Shown piece after piece: positions 42,801 through 56,160 of a stretch of DNA of 64,000 bases; the stretch's first letter is position 1, and every line of letters starts with the position of its first letter. The position numbers and the translations under genes were made by a program. Source of the DNA: Eleginops maclovinus (Eukaryota; Chordata; Actinopteri; Perciformes; Eleginopidae); assembly GCF_036324505.1 (NCBI RefSeq), contig NC_086360.1, positions 14,911,293 through 14,975,292 of the forward strand, read 5' to 3'. The notes beneath the pieces were generated by a model. It did no database searches. It was not told the DNA's origin and was given only the letters and a program-made list of their open reading frames with translations.

Positions 42801-44876
42801 GCCATTGCTGATTCAGTGATAAAATACAAAGAAAGAAGGAAATAGCATTACTCACCCTGTGGTAAGCTGGAGTGCCGCTGTGCAGCCGTGTACGTCACTA
42901 TTTGACCCAAACAAAAGCTGCGGCTGGCCAAAAGATGTTATCATGCCAAAGCCCTTTCCTGCAGGAACAAAGCAGGGCTGCTTGTCACAAACTCCCACCG
43001 CAGCTATAAAACAAACAGTTGTAATGAAACAAAAAGATGTGGAGTTTTCAAGAAAAACATTTCAGAGGCCTAGCCCTTGGGTTTTCTTTGAGATACACAA
43101 AGATTGAAGGGTTAATGCATCAATCCTCATTCTCTGTCTCTGTTTGTGTTTGGAGGTGAAGAGTCATCTGGCTTTCATTTCTTGGCTGCTGCTTCAGTGA
43201 GAGGCCACAACTTAACTAGTCACCCCTTTAAGATTTTGATATCAAAAGGTGTCTTTACTTATCCCAGAAAATTGCACTCATTTTTAGAAAACTGTCAGCT
43301 GTGTTTAGCTCAACCACCTCCCTTGTGGTCTGCGTTTTGGACATTAGACATGACAAACGTTTTGAGAAAGACTTCTTATAATCAGGGAAGCAAGACGATG
43401 TTTAAATCAGCAGGGAGTTGCTAGTTATAATGACGGTGATTAGGATTGCCATGATGACGTATATGAGTGCGCATACAAACAGATTAGAAAGGCTTAGACT
43501 AGAAGGGGGAGTCCCCACAAGCATGCACACACTCACACACACACTCGTACACATACACATTCGTTCACACTTACCTTGCTGGATTAAGGATATTACTTTT
43601 ACAATATAATTCTATCTAATGCCTGCGAGGAAACCTGTGAGGATACAGTAAAGGTGTATGTCAAGTTGTTTTTATTGTAGTATTATACATTGGCAAACAC
43701 AGTGCTGTATTTGAGCTAAACTGAAGAGTATAGCATCAAATGAAGCCCTGAAAAAGTTGAGTGTTTTCTTCAGTAATTGTTCGCATCTGCGTTTCTCCTT
43801 CGTCCAGCTTTATTAGTGCATTGTGTCGGACTTCCTTTCCAAACTCCATACCCAAGCTTGTTTATAAGCAATGTTTGCTCTACATATTTCACCTTCCTCT
43901 GTATTACTGCATGGACTGGTAAATTATGAATGCAATTGTACAGTGCTTCTTAAGAGGAAATACACTCCCACCTGCAAAACCCAACTGTTACACTTCCCAT
44001 CCATCCGGACTGACAGACTCTCACATTGCAGGGTGTAGAATAACACTCTCTCAGCAGGACAGGAATGAACACAATGATAGATTATTTGTGACGGCAATGA
44101 ATATCTACAGTACACTTAATTTCCACTATCCGCCATCCACTTTATTTGGTACACTCAGCCAGTACTGACCCCTTTTCCCCACAGGGAATTTGTTGTTTCC
44201 AGCAACACATTTATGCTGCAAATATCCTCTTCAAAAACCTCTCAAATGTGCTTTTATTGAGGTTAGGGTTATTTTTAGGTTGATCTGCAAATAAGTACAG
44301 GCACATAAGTAAGAAAATGTTTTTCTGCAACATTTTGACAATATAAACGTATAGAGGGTCTCTGAGCATTTACTTCAGCACCACCAATTTGTAGGAACAT
44401 TTCTATCTATCAACTTGAATCAGCTTTATTTTTTATTTTTATTTTAAATAGCCACTAGTCAAACTAGCTCAGCATTCCAAGGAGTGAAAGACAACATAAT
44501 CAACCATTTGTTCAACATGCTTTTATTTTCTCATGAAATATAAAACTGAGCAGTAAGAAAAGACTCAGAGCAGCTAAGCCTTCCAAGATAAAGCTAATTC
44601 GCATTTGTGTTTTAATTTGTTCAGCCCTTAGATATACTATCTTGATTTCAAGGGGTCCTTAGCAACAATTATATTTACACAATTACATAAAACACTCTCT
44701 TGGTTAAAGTTGTTGTGTGATTGGGAAGGTGGATTGAATAATCTGCATACGAAGAGATGGTGGAATGATCCCCTGTGATGCTGGTACTCCCTGAGTTGGA
44801 TTTGAGGAACCTCTTAAACTGTATTACCTTAACTGTGACGAGGACACCCTTGGCACTGACTGGCTAGGGTATCCCT

Positions 44877-45004
<128 letters not shown>

Positions 45005-45360
45005 TATGCCAGGCCATTACCCATCCTACGAACTTCTCCGTAAGCAAGGGCTGAGCTCTGACACTCACCAGTGTAATGATGTCACCAGGGTTTTAATGGG
45101 GGATTACTTTGACATCACTGGGACTGCTGCCAGTTAAACCTATAAGCTTCACCACGCAGTCTACTACAGCAAGAACCGTGTGTCAGATCCAAGAGCCTAT
45201 TGAGAGAAATGTGCAGTCCATTCATCTCTCCATTAAAATGTTCATCAAAATGTGTCCCAGTTTGTGGGCCAACAATGTGTCTAGTCTCCATTACTGAGTG
45301 TGCAATGTGCAGTTTTGAGATAAAAAAAAGCATTGCACAAGTGATCTGCAGCCCTGATAA

Positions 45361-45471
<111 letters not shown>

Positions 45472-46711
45472 CATAAACATGAACCTGCCCTCTTCATAGA
45501 CACACTATCACATACAGGCATTTGAAGGCATAGCCAAAGAGACATTTCATTTCAGGGTTTGTTGTAAGCCCAATTGGGTACAACAAATTTCATTTATTGT
45601 ACAATCTTGCTTTTGAGATTTATGGCCAACACTTTGTCCAAGGTTGCAATTGTGGCTGAGGGACTTTGTACTGGTACTGCAGTTGACTGTTTTAAACACT
45701 CTGTGAGATATCAAACTCCTGCTTACAAATTAACCACAGGTCCATGACTTTACACAGCACTGCCTCACATTGACCTGTAAATTCAGTCAATCACAGCAGT
45801 AACTCCCATAAACAAGTGACTTTTACAGTAATTAACCCTTTTAGACAGGTTTGAGCCCAAACAAAAGAACAAGATCAAGCAAAGACATAACCTTATAGGG
45901 AAATTGTATATCAGAAGACATAATTGTTAGACAAATCAATCAATAGTAGTTTGATACACCCATTGCTAAACTGGTAGGCTGCTTTTATGTTTCTGAGGTG
46001 GATATGAGAGAAAGAGCTGTGGTGACAAAAGTGTTTCCTTGCCTTTAAGCCCTTTCTTCGTGCTTGCCTCATGGTTTTTAACATTCATACTGTCCAGTCT
46101 TAACAAGTCACGACAAAACTGATGTTGACAGAGTATGCAGCCAGATACTTGCAAAACACACATGCACAGCACAAGCAAGAGCTTTTTGTATTTTCAGTGC
46201 TTACACTTCAGACTTTCTGTGGTGGGGGCGGCTTTCTATTGTTCTCTGTGTCCTCGTGAGCCGGTGAGACTAACAATAGTTCAGCCAGCTCAAATACTCT
46301 CTCCAGTCTGGCAGTCAGCTAAATGATCTAATAAAGCACAGGTATATATATCAAGCATGGCTGCTGTCGATAGTTCATCTATTGTCATGAACCACAGTCA
46401 CATTCTACCATGTTTGGGCTCATCATTTTCTCAACATTTATTACACCATTAAACTTAAAATAAAACAATCAGTTTTGGTAGCTTCTCTCCATCCTTCTTT
46501 TCTTGACCCTGTAAGAAGCCCCCTGTCAGTCTCTTTTTCTCATTACACAATCTGCCGCTCTATCCTTAGCAACTGCAGGCTGATTGGTCGTCAGGACCTA
46601 CCTGTCCGTTTTTGAATTCTGCCGGGTCACCATGGCAACCACATCATAAACATACATGTAGCAGGGGACTGTGAAGGCAGTCTGAGGCGAAGGAATTGCT
46701 CCTTGACACAC

Positions 46712-46745
46712 AGAAGAAGAAGAAGAAGAAGAAGAAGAAGAAGAG
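46712..46745. repeat. (AGA)n trinucleotide microsatellite
   Basis: About 11 copies of the AGA/GAA trinucleotide. An apparent poly-Ser frame on the minus strand is a by-product. Confidence 0.95.
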
Positions 46746-48334
46746 TGGCTGAGAACTATTTTCTTGATGCCTACACAGTGCCACAAACATCTCTATTGTT
46801 GTCTCTTAATCACTTTTGCTGATGTGCGTACTTTGTAACAAATATCAGATCATTGTAATCAGATTCCAATTATTTCTTCAGTGGAAGTTCAGTTGCCATG
46901 GCACTTAGCTGCAGCAGTAGCTTTAAGGCACAGTTATACCTTATTGTTCATCATGCTACATCACACTGTTGCCTTTATCCATCCAATGAGCTGGAGAGAC
47001 GCTGCTGAACCTGAAAAATTGGAAGAAAGATAGTCCTACCCCCATGTCCTGTTGGGGTTTTCTCAGTCTCTAACCATGCTGCCATGGTCCTTCCTCACAG
47101 TCCAACGTAATATTTGACTGGAGGGAAAATGTGCAAAACTGTCACTGCTTATTATTTACTTGAAAAAGATGATCAGTCAGTGTATCAGTGTTTTCATCCA
47201 AACTACTGCCCCTATTTCATTCTCCTCTGCAGTCTTTCGAGAGCTGAAAGCACTTTTTAACACTACATGTCAACATGTTACCCACAGACAGACACACCAA
47301 TGACTATGCCTCCATTTTGGCGTTCAGTATCTTGCCCAGGGACATTTTCCAATCAATTTAATTATATTCCATTTTGTTTGCAACGTCAGTGAAAGTGCAG
47401 TTGCCATGGCTCTTGAGACAGGGGATGCACTGATGTAACTTTTTCTCGAAATGTCTCGACTGTGAAATCAATTCTAGTGCATTTTTTAAAGGATTAATGC
47501 ATGAAAAACTGGGAAATGGAATAATTGTAATTAGTATTCAGTGGTAAGGCCACTTATAGCTGTGGTCAGAAAAAAAAAAGTAAGTAACTAATAAAGGGAT
47601 CAATGAATGATATAATGACATTGACATAGAAACTTTATTTGTATATTATTGGCCAATCCCAAGAGAGAGAGAAATATGTTCTAATATATTTAATTTGTTA
47701 ATTTGAGTGTCAATAGCAAGACCCAGCATTTCTATTCCATACACTAGTAATATCATTTTTTTAAATGATACATCCAGTGCTGACAAGTCTTCTGTTTCTG
47801 TCTTCACTCTCCCTTCTCTATCAGTTAGTCTCTTATATCACTTCAAAAAATCTAACACTCCTGCTTCTATGTTCAATCTTAAGCCCATAACAAGGCTGCT
47901 GACCCTGACAGTCCTGAGAGAAGAGTGCTTCACAAAGCCGTCCCCATCCCTGTGGCAATCAGCCAGGCCATTAGCTGTTTATGCACTTTTGTACTTAACC
48001 TGCACAGTCTGCATTCCTGCACACTCATATATCACTCACTACTCTATCCAGTTTTTTTCATGGGTTATTCATAATACATTTTTATGCAGAATTGAAATGT
48101 AATGTTTTACCTTTCTTTAAAATATAGAATTGTATATATATAATTACTTCCTTTCTCTACTTTTTCGAGTATCTACATACCTTTTCAGGTTGATTGGCAA
48201 TGTAATCGAAATACAAAATGCACAGTTGAGCTTTATTGCCCACGCCTAGTGTTCACAAAGTTGTTGCTGCTTGTATGTACATGTTTCAGCATTCACATAC
48301 AGTGGTTCTGCTGGTATGCATTTGTGCCTCAGGG

Positions 48335-48810
48335 ACACAGAGTGACGTCAGTGTCTCCGTCACTTGGCGCTCCGTCACAGCTCGCCGCTGCCACTGACAG
48401 TGTGTGGCCTTGTCTGGCAGCCTAGCTGACACATGCTTATATTACAGGTTGTGTGCTTGTCAGAGGCAGCAATTGATCTGTGAAGCCTTGTTGCATTGAT
48501 CTCTGTGTGCATTTCATCTGGCTGTACATGCTGTGCTAGTGTGCGTGCTTCAGTCAGCATCGGTGTGTCTGTGTGTGCATGTGTTCGGACGTTCAGTGTG
48601 AGTGTTGCGGCCTGTTGTGTCTGCTGTTGCGTCTGTGAATTTGACAGCCTCCCTGTCCACACAGGAGCTGTTGTCACATGCTGGCTGCTTCTGTCAGAGC
48701 CGAGCAGGAGCCGTGACTCCGCAGAGAGTCTCGGCTCTGCTCGAGCTGCTGATGTTTGATGGTTTCTACGTTTTCTCCGCGGAGCACACTGCCCTCTGCT
48801 GACAGCTCGC
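48335..48810 (+). promoter_or_regulatory. CpG-containing block with a full CRE; possible promoter or enhancer
   Basis: This block is richer in G+C and CpG than its AT-rich neighbours. It begins with a full cAMP response element TGACGTCA (48343-48350), followed closely by further CGTCAC motifs (CCGTCACTTGG, CCGTCACAGC). It lies about 1.9 kb upstream of the unassigned first exon. No exon with a compatible donor is visible inside it, and frames on both strands lack family resemblance. It could be a promoter with a non-coding first exon, an enhancer, or neither. Confidence 0.35.
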
Positions 48811-50229
48811 AACACTTGATAGATTTATCAGTTGCAGTGAGTGAGATTTTATCTCGATAGTGTTGCAAGTGTCTGAAAAGATAGCACAGGATAGGACATT
48901 TCTAATCTTATGTGAAAGATGGAAGACAATTATCTCCCAGTTAATTCTGTTTCACTTAAAGCTCTTATTCCTTCGCCGTCCTATCTACAAACACATCTGC
49001 TTTAAAAAGAGATATAATAATATACTACTACAGTATCTGTTCTAAAAATCTGTAGGCTGAAGATGCAGTTACTAGTCATTTGAGATGCATTTCCCTTAAT
49101 ACAAAGTTTGCACAGCTGACTCTTGTGGTACTATGCTCCCCCCTAGTGGTGGCTTTCAGTTAATACCAAATGTTGGGAAACGAGACCAGGCTCAGTGAAT
49201 TGGTGATATCATTCTTTGTTTTAGGACTTCATATTTTTATTCAACCTGCAAGTAGTTAACAGTTTACGGAATATAATAGTTGTAGTTATTATCTGTGTTG
49301 TATTGTTCACCATTGTGCTGATCAGCACTTAATTTGACTTGCAAGTCATGTGATATTTAGCTTCATTGAGAAAATGTCTTTATTATATAATAATATTATT
49401 TTAGGTTTTTTGGTTTCCCATCACACTGTGAATTAAACTAGATTTGCATGACAGCTAATGATTTAGATGGACTCTCCACATTTTAAAAAATGGATGGAAA
49501 ACAGAGATAAAAGCACTTTCTTAAAAGTGTAAGGAATAATGAGTTTGATATTCTGCAACAATACATCAATATGGTTTTTGTGAACATCAAAACAAATTAA
49601 TCGAACACACCCAACCCACAATCTATCCCAGTGTGCATGGAGAAGCAGGCAGTGTTGATTAGCATTACTAGCATACTCTAGCATTACATGCAATTGGAAG
49701 TACTTTATGAAAAAAACTTCTGCTTCTTATTATACATCTGGTAAAGAAAAGTGATATAAGATGACAATTATTGTGTCATTGTTGCCTTACTTTTACTGTA
49801 CACTTTTCATCTTGCTCTTCTTATCCACCATGAAGCTTTACATGACAGAGATTGCATAACATGATTATGTAAGTCTGCAGCAAGTCTACAATATCACTAT
49901 AAACATACGATGTAGCAGCCACTACTGACTCTTGATGGTTATCTGAGAGAAATGACAAATGAGTTTGCTCTACATCTGCACTTTGCTCCTCCCTCTCCAG
50001 CATGTTTCTCTCTCGCTCCATCTTTTTCCCGACTAAGACACACCTATACTGAACCCTCTCCTCTCACGCCCCTCCCTCCTGTCTGTGCAGTAAGCTTCAT
50101 CAGGCTTTTCATTCTATCATTTATTTCTCTACATCTTCTTTGACACTAGTGTGTGTGTATGTGGGTGGGTGTGTGTGTGTGTGAGTGAGTGAGAGTCAGT
50201 GTGCGGCAGTGGTTAAGAGCCTCACAAAA

Positions 50230-50357
50230 ATGAGTTTACCTGTGAACTCAGATTATCTCTCTTTGGAAAGGATAGCCCGTTACCGGCATGCTTGCTCCAA
50301 CGGCTCACCCTTCGCAACAAACAAGCCCATCGACATCAAACCTCGTGGCCGGAGAGG
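50230..50357 (+). CDS. pde4d: pde4d candidate alternative first exon, isoform not identified
   Basis: An ATG with A at -3 opens a frame of 42 codons plus GG, ending at a usable donor GG|GTATGA (50358). Joined to C61852 it makes Gly and then Phe-Asp-Val-Asp, the same phase-2 junction as the other three first exons. The peptide begins MSLPVNSDYLSLERIARYRH, continues with CSNGSPFATNKPIDIKP and ends RGRRG. Local G+C is higher than the flanks and the codons look coding. It lies in order between the PDE4D3- and PDE4D9-type exons. I do not recognise it as PDE4D3, 4, 5, 7, 8 or 9. It could be a described isoform whose N-terminus I cannot recall (PDE4D11 is one candidate) or a lineage-specific one. 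The basic RGRR end and ERIARYRH segment may serve targeting, which is inference. The frame stays open past the donor to 50466, so an unspliced reading is possible but unlikely. Confidence 0.65.
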
Positions 50358-52801
50358 GTATGATTGTCTTTTGGATGGTGATGTGACCTTCCTTTGTTTG
50401 TCTTGTAAGGATTGTATGGATTTGTTTTCATGTGAACTATTTAGTTGTTCCACATTCTGTAAATAGTCAGATATTACTTATTCTAGCTTTGTTTGTGTTG
50501 CTCTGTCTCTAGAGGTAATATCTACCTGTTGCTTGCATGTAGAAAGTTGAGATGGAGAGTAAGAAGTGAACACAGGAGGGAAACTTGCTGAAGCTGAAAG
50601 TCAGCTGAGCTTAGAATCTGTCGTTGTTATTGCTCTTTGGGTGCATGTGACTATGTGTGGATTCAAGTGTTTGTATGACTTGCATGAATATACACAAAGT
50701 GTGTGTTCTCTCTTATCAGAACATTATCTGATGAAAAGCTCCACCTGGACAACACAGAGCTGGAACAGTGTTCATAAGCAAGCTTTGTGTAAATGGTGGT
50801 TGCTTGGTCGCTGCTAGTGTTGTTAGAGCTCTGTAGCAGCTGTAACTCTGCTGTTTACCTATAGTGATCAACCTATAGTGTACTGTCCACCTGATGTGTG
50901 TGTGTGTGGTTGTTTGTGTCTCTATGTGTTCCATGAGAAGCAGCTACTCTGCTTTTACCGAACACGGTTGAGAGCCAGGTAAATGATAATTAAGCAGGTT
51001 CCATCCAGGCATCGCCTAAAGCATCAAGGTGGTGAAGAGGATAGGTCTGTTCACTAACCACAGCACAGCGTAAGCTCATCATCAGAGCACTCTCTGTCCA
51101 TTAACGCTCACACACAAAATGTTAAGACCTTGTTAGACTCATTTTCATGCTGCATTTATCTGACTCATATGTACTCAGCGACCTCAGACAAAACTTAAAT
51201 GTGTTATCATCTGATGAGCGTGTCTGTGCATTAACATAAAGTTACATTGTGTTTGTACCTCTAAGGCATTTTAATATGAACAACGGTAATGGCTGGTGGT
51301 GTTTGTAGACATATAGATATGGATGGAGGCTTGTCAATACTGTGTAGCAGCCATCTGTGCTCACTGCCTGCTCCTCAGTTAAGTGCTATTTATATCAGCA
51401 TTCACCGAGTGTGTTTATCTGCACCCTTTACTGAACATGGTTCTTGGGAGAGGCCTTTTATTAAACAAAATCAATCATTTTGTCAATTGCTGTGGTCGCT
51501 TAATCTATGCAACTGCTTTTTATGACAACAATTTTACCAATGTTAGCACTAGGTGGCAGTGGTTCTCTGAGTTGCACAGAACATGTTCAGTATATATCAT
51601 ATAATTAAGTGTTGCTAATACTATGACACAAAAAGTGTTTAATAAGTACCCATTAACAATATACATTTTGTCTCCAATTTGTGTAATAGCAGTTACCTCC
51701 TCTTACATAAACTATGCCTCTGTTTTACCGATTTTATAATTCACTAAATTCATGAAGTCATTCATTTATTTACGTGTTCTTTTTAATTCCAAAATATAAA
51801 AGAGAACAAAAAAAACTGAAAATTAAAATGTACTAAAAAAGAAATAGCAATGCTGTTATTGATCCATGCAAAAGAACAAAAATACATTATTGGGAAAACA
51901 TAGTTACCAGGAGGAAATTAGTTTTGTACTGCATAATGGTGAGGAATACACAAACAAGAGGCTTGCATAGGTTTCTTTTGGTATATTTTAAGTTTTCACC
52001 TCCAACAACAACAAAAAAATACAATATATAACTACATTGTCTTTAAAACTGAGGCTGATCTTTTCTGGAGTACATCGAGTTGCATAGTGATGAAAGTAGT
52101 TTGAGTAAGATTGAATTCATGCTGAAGCACATTCCTGCTTGCAGCACATTTGACTCCTGTTGAGCAGGATCATTATTTTTGTTTGTGTCTTACATCACTG
52201 CTTCCTGGGAATGGCAGTAGTGTAACCTAAAAGTAAATAGCCATTTTATTTGAGTGTGTGTCTATGTGCATGGTGGGCTTATGTGCTACATTACTTGTAA
52301 AAGAGACAGTATATGGAGGAAAACCAGAAATTATAGTTTGAATCTCATTTCAGACTTTATGTATGCTGAAGAGGTTAATCACTGGTTATTTTAAAAATGT
52401 AGTACAATTGTATTCAGTTCCTCACATGAACCCTGAACAAGTACATGGGATGAATAGAATTTACATTTGTTATTTCATCTAGTTGTCGGTTTTCATCTTA
52501 GGTTTTCATCTGCAAATCTTGTAAGCGAGGAAAGAGTTTCATAAGGAAGCTTTTCCCTTTTTCTTGTTCTTTCCTTGGCTCCATGGAATGTGCAGACCGT
52601 GGTAATAAGATTAGTTTCACCACTTTCACAAAGCTATAAACTCCACCATTCTTCCAAGTTTACTCAGTGTTACTTACTTCAAGTGGTCACATGGTCATAT
52701 TTTTATATCAACATAAAAAAGATGGTATCAACTCCTCCAGAGGTATCAGCAAGAAAAGCTTTAATTGTGTATTTTATTAAATAATTTTCATTATTTTTTC
52801 T

Positions 52802-52819
52802 GGTTTGAAATTTCAAACC
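52802..52819. repeat. 18-base perfect palindrome
   Basis: GGTTTGAAATTTCAAACC reads identically on both strands, with no spacer. It could be a dimer binding site or chance. Confidence 0.7.
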
Positions 52820-53528
52820 GATGGACGTATGGTGACATGAAAGGAAACTTATTTAAAATCAATACTGGGTTACACAGCGATCTGCTTTTCATTCAATTTT
52901 GTAATTAAATTTGCAGGGTTTAATTGTTGTGCACATACAAGTATTTATTTGAGGTTAATTAGTTGTTATTATTTGCTAAAGGTGTCTGCATATAAAGTGG
53001 CCATGCGTTTGTCCATGAGTCATTTGTGCAGGTTACTGCATGTGAACTTGTCTGCATGTGCGTAATCAAGAAATTAGCAAACGTCATCTGTCTCGCTGTT
53101 TTCTAAGTTCTGCTTATTTTCTTCCGAGACATGAAAGCACATCTACGTCATGTCTTCATGAAGTAGACGGACCATAGTATTGTCAGTGATCGGGTGCAAT
53201 GAGCAATGTATTCATCCTTTAAAAGAGCTGCAGATGGATGCAACTCCTTTCTGCTGCTCTTTCTCTTGAGGCCATCACTCTCAAAGAGGCCACAACAGAG
53301 GAGTATCCACGGACTGATGTCCGTCTCCTCTTACTCACGCCTACGGCCAGTTGCAGTATTGATGAGTAGTAAATTATATCTTTGCTCTCAAAATCAAAGG
53401 GCTGGCATAATCTGTATGCTGATGCTTCTGTGTTCATGTGTTTGTATTTTGTTGTCGGTTTGATTTAAACTCCCTCTTTGTTGCTGTCTTTATAAACTTG
53501 GGCAGTTTTCTTACTTCATCCCCAAAAC

Positions 53529-53562
53529 ATGATAATAATAATAAAATAATAATAATAATAAT
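53529..53562. repeat. (AAT)n trinucleotide repeat, imperfect
   Basis: A run of AATAAT units with one interruption in AT-rich intron sequence. Confidence 0.85.
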
Positions 53563-54719
53563 TAATGTTTGCAGTGCAAGAGCAGGATGTTAAGATGCAG
53601 GATAAGGCTTTAAAAAATCCTTATGTTTGTGTAGGCATATACATTGTTTATATTGTATACCAGGCTAAAATAGCACAGGCATACATATATATCTTATTCC
53701 CATTGTGATCCTCCTAGAAGCTCATGAAAACACATGCAAACAGAGGTGGAGTAGCGTGCCTGGCTCTACCCCTTTATGTGTGATTGACATGCAGACAGCT
53801 GACACACCTGCCTGCCTGCTGGAGGATGCTAATGTTAGCTTGTTTGCCAGAAACTCTGACAGCAGACAGTGCCATCTGAGCTCCACACACCGGTGATTCT
53901 ATTGTGTTGCCAACAACACTGATGATGTTTGTTATTTGAAAACTACATCCTCTGCCTTGGGTATGATAAGACACAAAGGAGAGTTTAGGAGGAGTATAAT
54001 AATAAGTCTTTGGAAAGAAGGCTGAAATAGGTTTATTATAAGGCACACAAATCTTGACTCCAAGCGATACACAATACTTTGAATGCTGCTAAATAAAAGG
54101 TAAGCTTAGTACCTGTATGATGTGTGTTGCTATTCTCTCTCTTCTGTGCCTAGTGTAGCGTTAAGTGGCTTTAAAAAGGGTGTCAGACTTTGTGACAGAT
54201 TTAAGCCGCAGAGCCTTCCTTAAGAGTGCTAACACTACAGTAAAGTGTTTGCTCTGAAGTGCTTCTATTGGTGTGCTTAATTTATAAATTGAAACTTAAA
54301 GGTATATATATATACATACATTCAAACTTTACAAATACACAAATACAACTTTTAGATTATTATACCTTACATAATACAAAGTTTAAACTCTTAGAAATTT
54401 GCTTTGCTTTATACAATAACGTTTCAAAACTTTGGAAGTTAGCTTTACATTGCTGGCTACGATTAATAGGTAAATAATCTGAAAACGTATTGCTTTATTT
54501 CAAGTGTTTTTAGTGCTTACATGTATCAATACTTTCTAAACGATGTATACATGTAGTTCTAACTCCTGCTTGAGAACATATTGTTTGTACATCCCTTTTC
54601 TCAAGGAATCACTTCTCTCTTTGGATTTGTTGAAAGCAAGCCAGCACTATCTTGGTACACTGTTTCCAGATCATTGACATGCTTAAGCTGTTAGTTTTAG
54701 GGTACTGTGGCAGCCGGGT

Positions 54720-55386
54720 GATTGGCATTTGAGGCGATTGTTAGGATTGCTGGAGGATACAAGTCCCGCCCTTCAAGGAATTACTACAACCAAAACAACC
54801 CCTCCCACTTCAGACATACCCAAGCTGCAGCTCAGGAAGACAGAGAGACAGCACAGGAGAGGCATCTAACTCAAAGGCAGGGACACAGTCGTAAAGAGAG
54901 AAAAAGAGAGACAGAGGTAAGGAGGGAGGGGGAACGAACGTCAGAGAGGAGGGGATCTTATTTCCTCCAGTCAGGAAAAAAAAACATTGGGACGTGATAG
55001 AGAGGAGCAGAGTGAGAAAGTTGAACAGTGTGTGCATGAGTGTGTGCATGGCTGCATTAGGGAAGGCAGATCACACGCTTAAGTAACAAGAAAGAGAAAA
55101 GCGAGTGAGTGACAGAGAAAGAGAGGAAAGGAGGAAGGGAGAGGGGGGTAAAGAAACACCTACTGTCAAACGATTGCAGCTCAAGGAGAAGCAGTGTGGA
55201 ATAATCTTGGAAGCAGTGTTGGTTCTGCACTCCCATCGACTGACGCTGAGGGAAGGAAGCTCCCGCTGGATCACCTTAGACTGTGAGGGCTGTGGACAGA
55301 CCCCAGCAGAGGGCTGGTCAGAGGGCTCTGTGTGGCCCGCAGGGTGTGTGTGTTTGCAGATGTAATGTGGAAGGAAAAGCCAGATC
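54720..55386 (+). promoter_or_regulatory. pde4d: Putative promoter and purine-rich leader of the PDE4D9-type transcript
   Basis: This region precedes the PDE4D9-type start codon. It is higher in G+C than its surroundings, with AGTCCCGCCC near 54763 and long GA-rich stretches at about 54830-54960 and 55085-55150. The start codon at 55387 has A at -3. The transcription start is not determinable. The purine-rich open frames here lack family resemblance and read as leader sequence. Confidence 0.35.
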
Positions 55387-55451
55387 ATGAGTATTATTCT
55401 TAAACCGCGGTCGCGCTCCACCAGTTCATTGAAGAACACTGAGGGAATATG
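55387..55451 (+). CDS. pde4d: pde4d alternative first coding exon, PDE4D9-type N-terminus
   Basis: The exon has 21 codons plus TG and ends at a GTAAAG donor (55452). The peptide begins MSIILKPRSRSTSSLK, continues NTEGI, and takes Cys at the splice junction before Phe-Asp-Val-Asp. It matches the PDE4D9 N-terminus as I recall it from mammals (MSII.KPRSRSTSSL, then a Cys at the same place), with changes in the last third. PDE4D9 is a long isoform with UCR1 and UCR2. The short N-terminus is rich in Arg and Ser. It is the first exon nearest to the common exons, 6.4 kb upstream of the shared acceptor. Confidence 0.93.
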
Positions 55452-56160
55452 GTAAAGAACTTTGTCCCACTGGCTACATTTCCATGTTGATCCTGTGTGT
55501 GAGCTTGTGTTTATTTTTATTGTTTTCCATCCGCCTGTTTTTCCCAACTCCTTTCTTATTCGTCTTTTCTCTCTGCTGGCTTTGTTTTGCTTTGTGTGTT
55601 TGTGGATCTTTCAACTATCCCCTGAAAGCCATCAGTTTCCTTTCAATCAAAACTTGCTTCAGAAACATGCTGAACCCTGTAGATTTATGTTTCTGCATGA
55701 CATGTTCCTTAGTCGGATGAGGTTTGTTCTGTCCTGAACTATATTCGTTCTCATCAGACAGACTCGATAAGAACAAGGCACTTGCTGTAGTTCTCATGAC
55801 CCTGGTGCGTGCTTTTGTTAGAACTCTCTATCTACTCAGTCTGTAAAATTGACTGAAACACAAGGTTGAAAGGCGGCAAATCATACATTGAGGAATGTGT
55901 TGTATCGCTGTATACATTCTCCTGTCTGCACATGGCTCCAGATAAATGCAGGATGCAGAGTGCAATGCCAGGGGCTTGCATTGCCCAGCCCTCCCCCTCC
56001 TGTCTCAACTTGTCCTTTCCTGTCAGCACTCATTTCCAACTAAGAAACTGCCCTATAGCCTTAGCATTAGAAGGTAATATTCACAGTTTTCTCATTGTGG
56101 TACTCTGAGGCAGAGCTGTAAATGGATCAGAACAACCCTGGACAAATATGCAATGTTTAT

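Larger units (their letters stand above)
50358..54719 (+). other. pde4d: pde4d intron between the unassigned exon and the PDE4D9-type leader
   Basis: AT-rich intron with no exon or RNA gene that I can support. It contains an 18-base perfect palindrome at 52802-52819 and an AAT-type repeat near 53529-53562. Short open frames have no family resemblance. Confidence 0.65.

Noticed and set aside
48375..48815. A 146-codon minus-strand frame
   Set aside because: It lies over the CpG-containing CRE block. High GC removes stops, and the peptide has no recognisable domain or splice-compatible end.
54722..55365. Plus-strand frames upstream of the PDE4D9-type ATG as possible N-terminal extensions
   Set aside because: They are Arg/Glu-rich low-complexity frames from GA repeats, and they do not match known PDE4D N-termini.
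55071..55547. A 158-codon minus-strand frame across the PDE4D9-type exon
   Set aside because: It is antisense to a purine-rich leader and a confirmed exon. Low-complexity Ser/Leu content explains its length.
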